From: an uncultured Eubacteriaceae bacterium
GTDB lineage: Bacteria > Bacillota > Clostridia > Lachnospirales > CAG-274
Assembly (NCBI GenBank): GCA_938042265.1
Contig: CALIRN010000141.1
Location: forward strand, 1-7,375
DNA: 7,375 nucleotides
Reading direction: 5' to 3'
This document shows positions 4,790-7,375 of the stretch, in pieces. How positions within the stretch are numbered: the first letter of the stretch is position 1; each line of letters opens with the position of its first letter. The translations under genes and the position numbers were made by a program. The notes below the pieces were generated by a model that saw only the letters and a program-made list of their open reading frames with translations, was not told the DNA's origin and did no database searches.

Positions 4790-5332
4790 TTATGCCGTTC
4801 CTCTTTTTACTATAATACAATTACCCGATGTACCCACAACACCGGCATCGCAATTATTAAAAAACAGGCTCAAATTTTGAGGCTCAATAGCCTGATTACC
4901 ATTTTCATCATTTGCAGTAAGTATATATTTAACGGTTTTGTACTTACCATCCGTTTCCCTGTTTGTATCTAGCTCAAAGGTAAGGTCAAGTCTTGACAGA
5001 TTAAGACCTTTAGCTGACTGAATAACGCCACCGTCAATATAAATTTTATTATCAATGCAATATATTGCAGTACAGCCCTCCTCAATGTCAGGTTCTGAGA
5101 CAACGTCCTTAATTTCCACCTCAACCGCATTAAAGGTAAGCTCTCTTACAGCCTCTGTTACTGAATTTACACCATTAAGAACTGTACCGGTTTTATCTGT
5201 ATTATAATAGGACTTATAGGCATATATAACCATACTTGAAATTGTACCTATAATAATAACCGAAACTGCCACCGCAATAATCATCTCAATAAGGGTAAAG
5301 CCTTTTTTATCAGTAAATATTTTTTTTAACAT
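4790..5332 (-). CDS. Prepilin-like minor pilin (PilW/ComGF-like)
   Basis: This 180-residue protein has a class III (prepilin) leader: a short basic start, then KKG at 9-11 and FTLIEM. A PilD-type peptidase should cut after Gly11 and methylate Phe12. The conserved Glu at mature position 5 (E16) and the hydrophobic helix (12 to about 37, then YAYKSYYNTD) are present. The globular part (38-180) includes four cysteines as two pairs (EGCTAIYC near 91-98, NNCDAG and GNC near 161-173), which could form disulfides outside the cell. Length and position last in the set resemble PilW- or ComGF-type minor pilins, but a type II-like pseudopilin is also possible. Its ATG overlaps the previous stop as TAATG, with GGAGGAGG inside the upstream gene, so translation is coupled. 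The prepilin call is firm; the subtype is inference. Confidence 0.9.
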   Translation of the reverse strand: MLKKIFTDKKGFTLIEMIIAVAVSVIIIGTISSMVIYAYKSYYNTDKTGTVLNGVNSVTEAVRELTFNAVEVEIKDVVSEPDIEEGCTAIYCIDNKIYIDGGVIQSAKGLNLSRLDLTFELDTNRETDGKYKTVKYILTANDENGNQAIEPQNLSLFFNNCDAGVVGTSGNCIIVKRGTA

Positions 5333-5751
5333 TATTCCTCCTCCGACTCTCCGTCTGACGGAGGCTGAGAGCTACCCTCATCACTTGCCGCATCAAGCTT
5401 AAACACCTTATATTCAGCCTTATCATTTGCCACACTCTGGCATCTTGCACTTACCTTACCGTTATCCTCAAGTGTATTAAAGCCATTGCTGCCGCCTGAT
5501 GCAGGGGTCATTTCAAAAGCCTCTCCATCCCCCGGCGAAGCTACAGAGCCCATTGAAAGTGTATCCTCTGCACTTGCCATAGCGGAATTTTGTCCGTTAT
5601 TTACCGCATATTGGTTTGCATTAATCTTTTGGCTGGATACGAACACTCCCACCGACATACTTGCAGCAATAGCTACAAGAGATGTAGCCACAACTGCCTC
5701 CATAAGTGTAAAACCACGCTTATCCCTTACAAGCCTATTAAAAAACTTCAT
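5332..5751 (-). CDS. Prepilin-like minor pilin (PilV-like) with acidic tail
   Basis: This 139-residue protein begins with a basic leader and DKRG, and the expected cleavage is after Gly13, before FTLMEAVV. Glu18 is the conserved mature position 5 glutamate. The hydrophobic helix spans about 14-36. The outer part (37-139) is small, rich in Gly, Ser, Ala and Asn, and ends in a Pro/Ser/acidic tail, SSQPPSDGESEEE. The short length and the sequence around MEAVVAT recall PilV/GspI-type minor pilins. The start at 5751 follows AAGGGGG, which overlaps the TAA of the gene before it (15-base gap). The last codons GAG-GAG-GAA also form the ribosome binding site of the next gene. The product is likely placed in the membrane and assembled at a pilus base or tip together with its two neighbours (inference). 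Confidence 0.9.
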   Translation of the reverse strand: MKFFNRLVRDKRGFTLMEAVVATSLVAIAASMSVGVFVSSQKINANQYAVNNGQNSAMASAEDTLSMGSVASPGDGEAFEMTPASGGSNGFNTLEDNGKVSARCQSVANDKAEYKVFKLDAASDEGSSQPPSDGESEEE

Positions 5752-5766
5752 AACAAATTTACCCCC

Positions 5767-7375
5767 TTAACCGTTACTTTCAGGAAGAACAAATACCGAC
5801 TCACTCATAGCATATCCAAAAGCTATCGGCTTATGATGGTTGTACGTACCGCTTTGTGCCTTTACAAGGTTTTTACAAAGGATAATACCCTTGTATGCCT
5901 CATTATTTTTCTGTGTCTGTACGGTTTCCATATCAACAACGGACCAAGGCGCTATAATAAACGCATCCATATCAGGTGTATCAATATCAAAGCTATCCTT
6001 AGCCTCCTGAGAGGGCTTAGCGCAGAAGAAGTAAAGCTCGGGCATAATGCTTGTGTAATGGAAGTTATTATACTCAAAGTCCACATCATTTACATTTACA
6101 CTACCGTTGTTAATACCCTCAACGCCTGCATTACTGCCAAGGTTTAATTTAACCTCAGGGTCAAGGAAAATCCTTACATATCCCATCTTTGCAAGGCTCT
6201 CTGCATCCGTACCGTTAAGACTGTATTCAATAACGATTTTGCTGTTTAGCTTAATCTCACCGTTATCACTTGTAAAGAAGAAGTCACCCCAGCCTCCGGG
6301 CAAAATAGGTGATGTTGTTCTAAAATAAAGAGTTCTGCCTGAAACATCATATTCGTTTACACCGTCATAAATTTTGTTGGAATCATTTCTGAACTCAACA
6401 CGGCCAAAGTTTGCATAGCCTGTTGTTGAGCCAATACCGCCTATAAGATAACCGTCCTTGTACTCCTGCACGCTTGCCCAGCCTGCATCCGCACTGTCAA
6501 CAGTAGGGCTCGTTGCAAAATTGGCATAATGAGGATACTGTACCTGTATTTCATTAATAGCACCGTCAAACGGGATAGCTGTTCTTGCGGTTTCAACAAA
6601 ACGTCCCTGATAGTTTGCATTAAGGCTGGTATTATCCGATCTGCTCGGTCCGCCAAGTGCAGACTGAAGTGTACTTCTTAAAAGGAATGCACTGTCGTTT
6701 GTTGTATAGTAAAGCTCATGGCTTACAGGTACCTTCTTGTCACCGTAGTAGGTTTCATCCGACATTTCATACCACTGCCAGTTTTTCTTATAATCTGCCT
6801 CTGTATAAGCCGTACCTGTTGCAGGCTTTGGATTAAAAACAGACTCTGTAGGGCTGCTCTTTTTATTTTCCTCCGTTACGTTATTTATATAGCTTGAAGG
6901 AACTATATTAGGATCAAAAAGGAGAGCAACAGCAAACTTAACATTCTTACAGCTGTCCCACCAACCGCCTTTATAAACCTTCTGAGCCTTTGTCAGCCAG
7001 AGACTGTTCATGGTTTTAAATGCCTTAAGTCCCTCCTCACTGTCTTTATTAAGTACCGTTACGGAGGATGGTACACTCTTCTTGGAGTTATTTATAACAA
7101 TAGGCTTTGATGTAACAATGCCGTCTGCCCTTGTTTCACCCCTGTTGCTTTCACCCTTGCCAATGTAATCAGAGCCCTTATTATTGCTTGGTGCATAATT
7201 GCCGCCCGAAAAAGCAGCATAGCCATAGCCGCCGCCTGAAAGGTTAGCCTTTGCACCGCTTACCGTAAGCCCCTTGCCCGAAAGAAGATAATCAGCATTA
7301 AGAGCACTATTGCCACTGATGCTAAGGTTACCGTTTGCAGTTACAACCGCACCGCCTACATCAATGCTTGCAGAG
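5767..7375 (-). CDS. Large pilus-associated surface protein, PilX-like (5' end outside window)
   Basis: The frame is open from the TAA at 5767-5769 to the window edge, giving 535 visible residues. The ATG at 7011 (visible residue 122) has no ribosome binding site and is internal. Visible residues 1-47 are short repeating strands of the NGNLSISGNSALNADYLLSG kind, as in right-handed beta-helix surface proteins. Residues 46-80 are Gly/Ser/Asn/Tyr-rich. The rest is a globular, aromatic-rich extracellular-looking region. Near the end, AFIIAPWSVVDM (471-482) and YKGIILCKNL (494-503) resemble the closing segment common in PilX-like surface proteins of Gram-positive pilus operons. Two prepilin genes follow directly. 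I expect a prepilin leader or signal peptide upstream of the window, and an adhesin or pilus-tip role. Both are inference; the exact family is not identified. Confidence 0.75.
   Translation of the reverse strand, partial: SASIDVGGAVVTANGNLSISGNSALNADYLLSGKGLTVSGAKANLSGGGYGYAAFSGGNYAPSNNKGSDYIGKGESNRGETRADGIVTSKPIVINNSKKSVPSSVTVLNKDSEEGLKAFKTMNSLWLTKAQKVYKGGWWDSCKNVKFAVALLFDPNIVPSSYINNVTEENKKSSPTESVFNPKPATGTAYTEADYKKNWQWYEMSDETYYGDKKVPVSHELYYTTNDSAFLLRSTLQSALGGPSRSDNTSLNANYQGRFVETARTAIPFDGAINEIQVQYPHYANFATSPTVDSADAGWASVQEYKDGYLIGGIGSTTGYANFGRVEFRNDSNKIYDGVNEYDVSGRTLYFRTTSPILPGGWGDFFFTSDNGEIKLNSKIVIEYSLNGTDAESLAKMGYVRIFLDPEVKLNLGSNAGVEGINNGSVNVNDVDFEYNNFHYTSIMPELYFFCAKPSQEAKDSFDIDTPDMDAFIIAPWSVVDMETVQTQKNNEAYKGIILCKNLVKAQSGTYNHHKPIAFGYAMSESVFVLPESNG

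Noticed and set aside
5486..6656. Overlapping frames on both strands within the pilin operon
   Set aside because: All overlap well-supported genes in other frames and show no family features or ribosome binding sites.
7009..7011. ATG at 7011 as the start of the large pilus protein
   Set aside because: No ribosome binding site is seen upstream, and the same frame is open for another 121 codons to the window edge with protein-like Gly/Ser/Asn-rich sequence.

Overview
The window looks like the chromosome of a low-GC Gram-positive anaerobe of the Clostridia (Firmicutes). The evidence is AT-rich intergenic DNA, strong AAGGAGG/AAGGGGG ribosome binding sites, TAA stops, textbook hairpin-plus-T-run terminators, an ammonium transporter carrying its own P-II domain, and type IV pilin-like genes with Gram-positive-style prepilin leaders. 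No species is assigned. All intact genes lie on the minus strand and are described here in the direction of transcription, from high to low coordinates.

(1) 7375-4733: the end of a type IV pilus (or related pseudopilus) minor-pilin operon. It has a large surface protein whose 5' end is outside the window (its frame is open to base 7375), then two small prepilin-like proteins. The spacing is tight (15 bp, then a one-base TAATG overlap) and the operon closes with a strong terminator at 4733-4783. The order suggests a PilX/PilV/PilW-like set that primes or tips a pilus.

(2) 4718-2623: a self-contained efflux operon. A perfect-consensus sigma-A promoter (TTGACA-17-TATAAT) has an 18-bp inverted repeat filling its spacer, with a second inverted repeat just upstream. 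A structured leader of about 157 nt follows, then a 455-residue MATE transporter and, 12 bp later, a 111-residue two-helix membrane protein. The terminator lies at 2623-2670. It overlaps the 3' end of an opposite-strand, decayed MATE gene fragment, which together with a small doubtful reading frame fills 2270-2651.

(3) 2073-66: a monocistronic nitrogen unit. A good promoter starts a transcript that meets an intrinsic terminator within about 50 nt (a likely attenuator, with a competing small hairpin on its 5' arm). Two more hairpins follow, then a 588-residue Amt ammonium channel fused to a C-terminal P-II (GlnB/GlnK) domain, and a terminator at 66-98. The P-II part keeps the pore-blocking arginine of the T-loop but lacks the uridylylated tyrosine.

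No tRNA, rRNA, CRISPR array or intact mobile element was seen. The points most worth following are the Amt-P-II fusion with its attenuated leader, the operator-in-spacer promoter and leader of the MATE operon, and the decayed MATE copy next to the live one.
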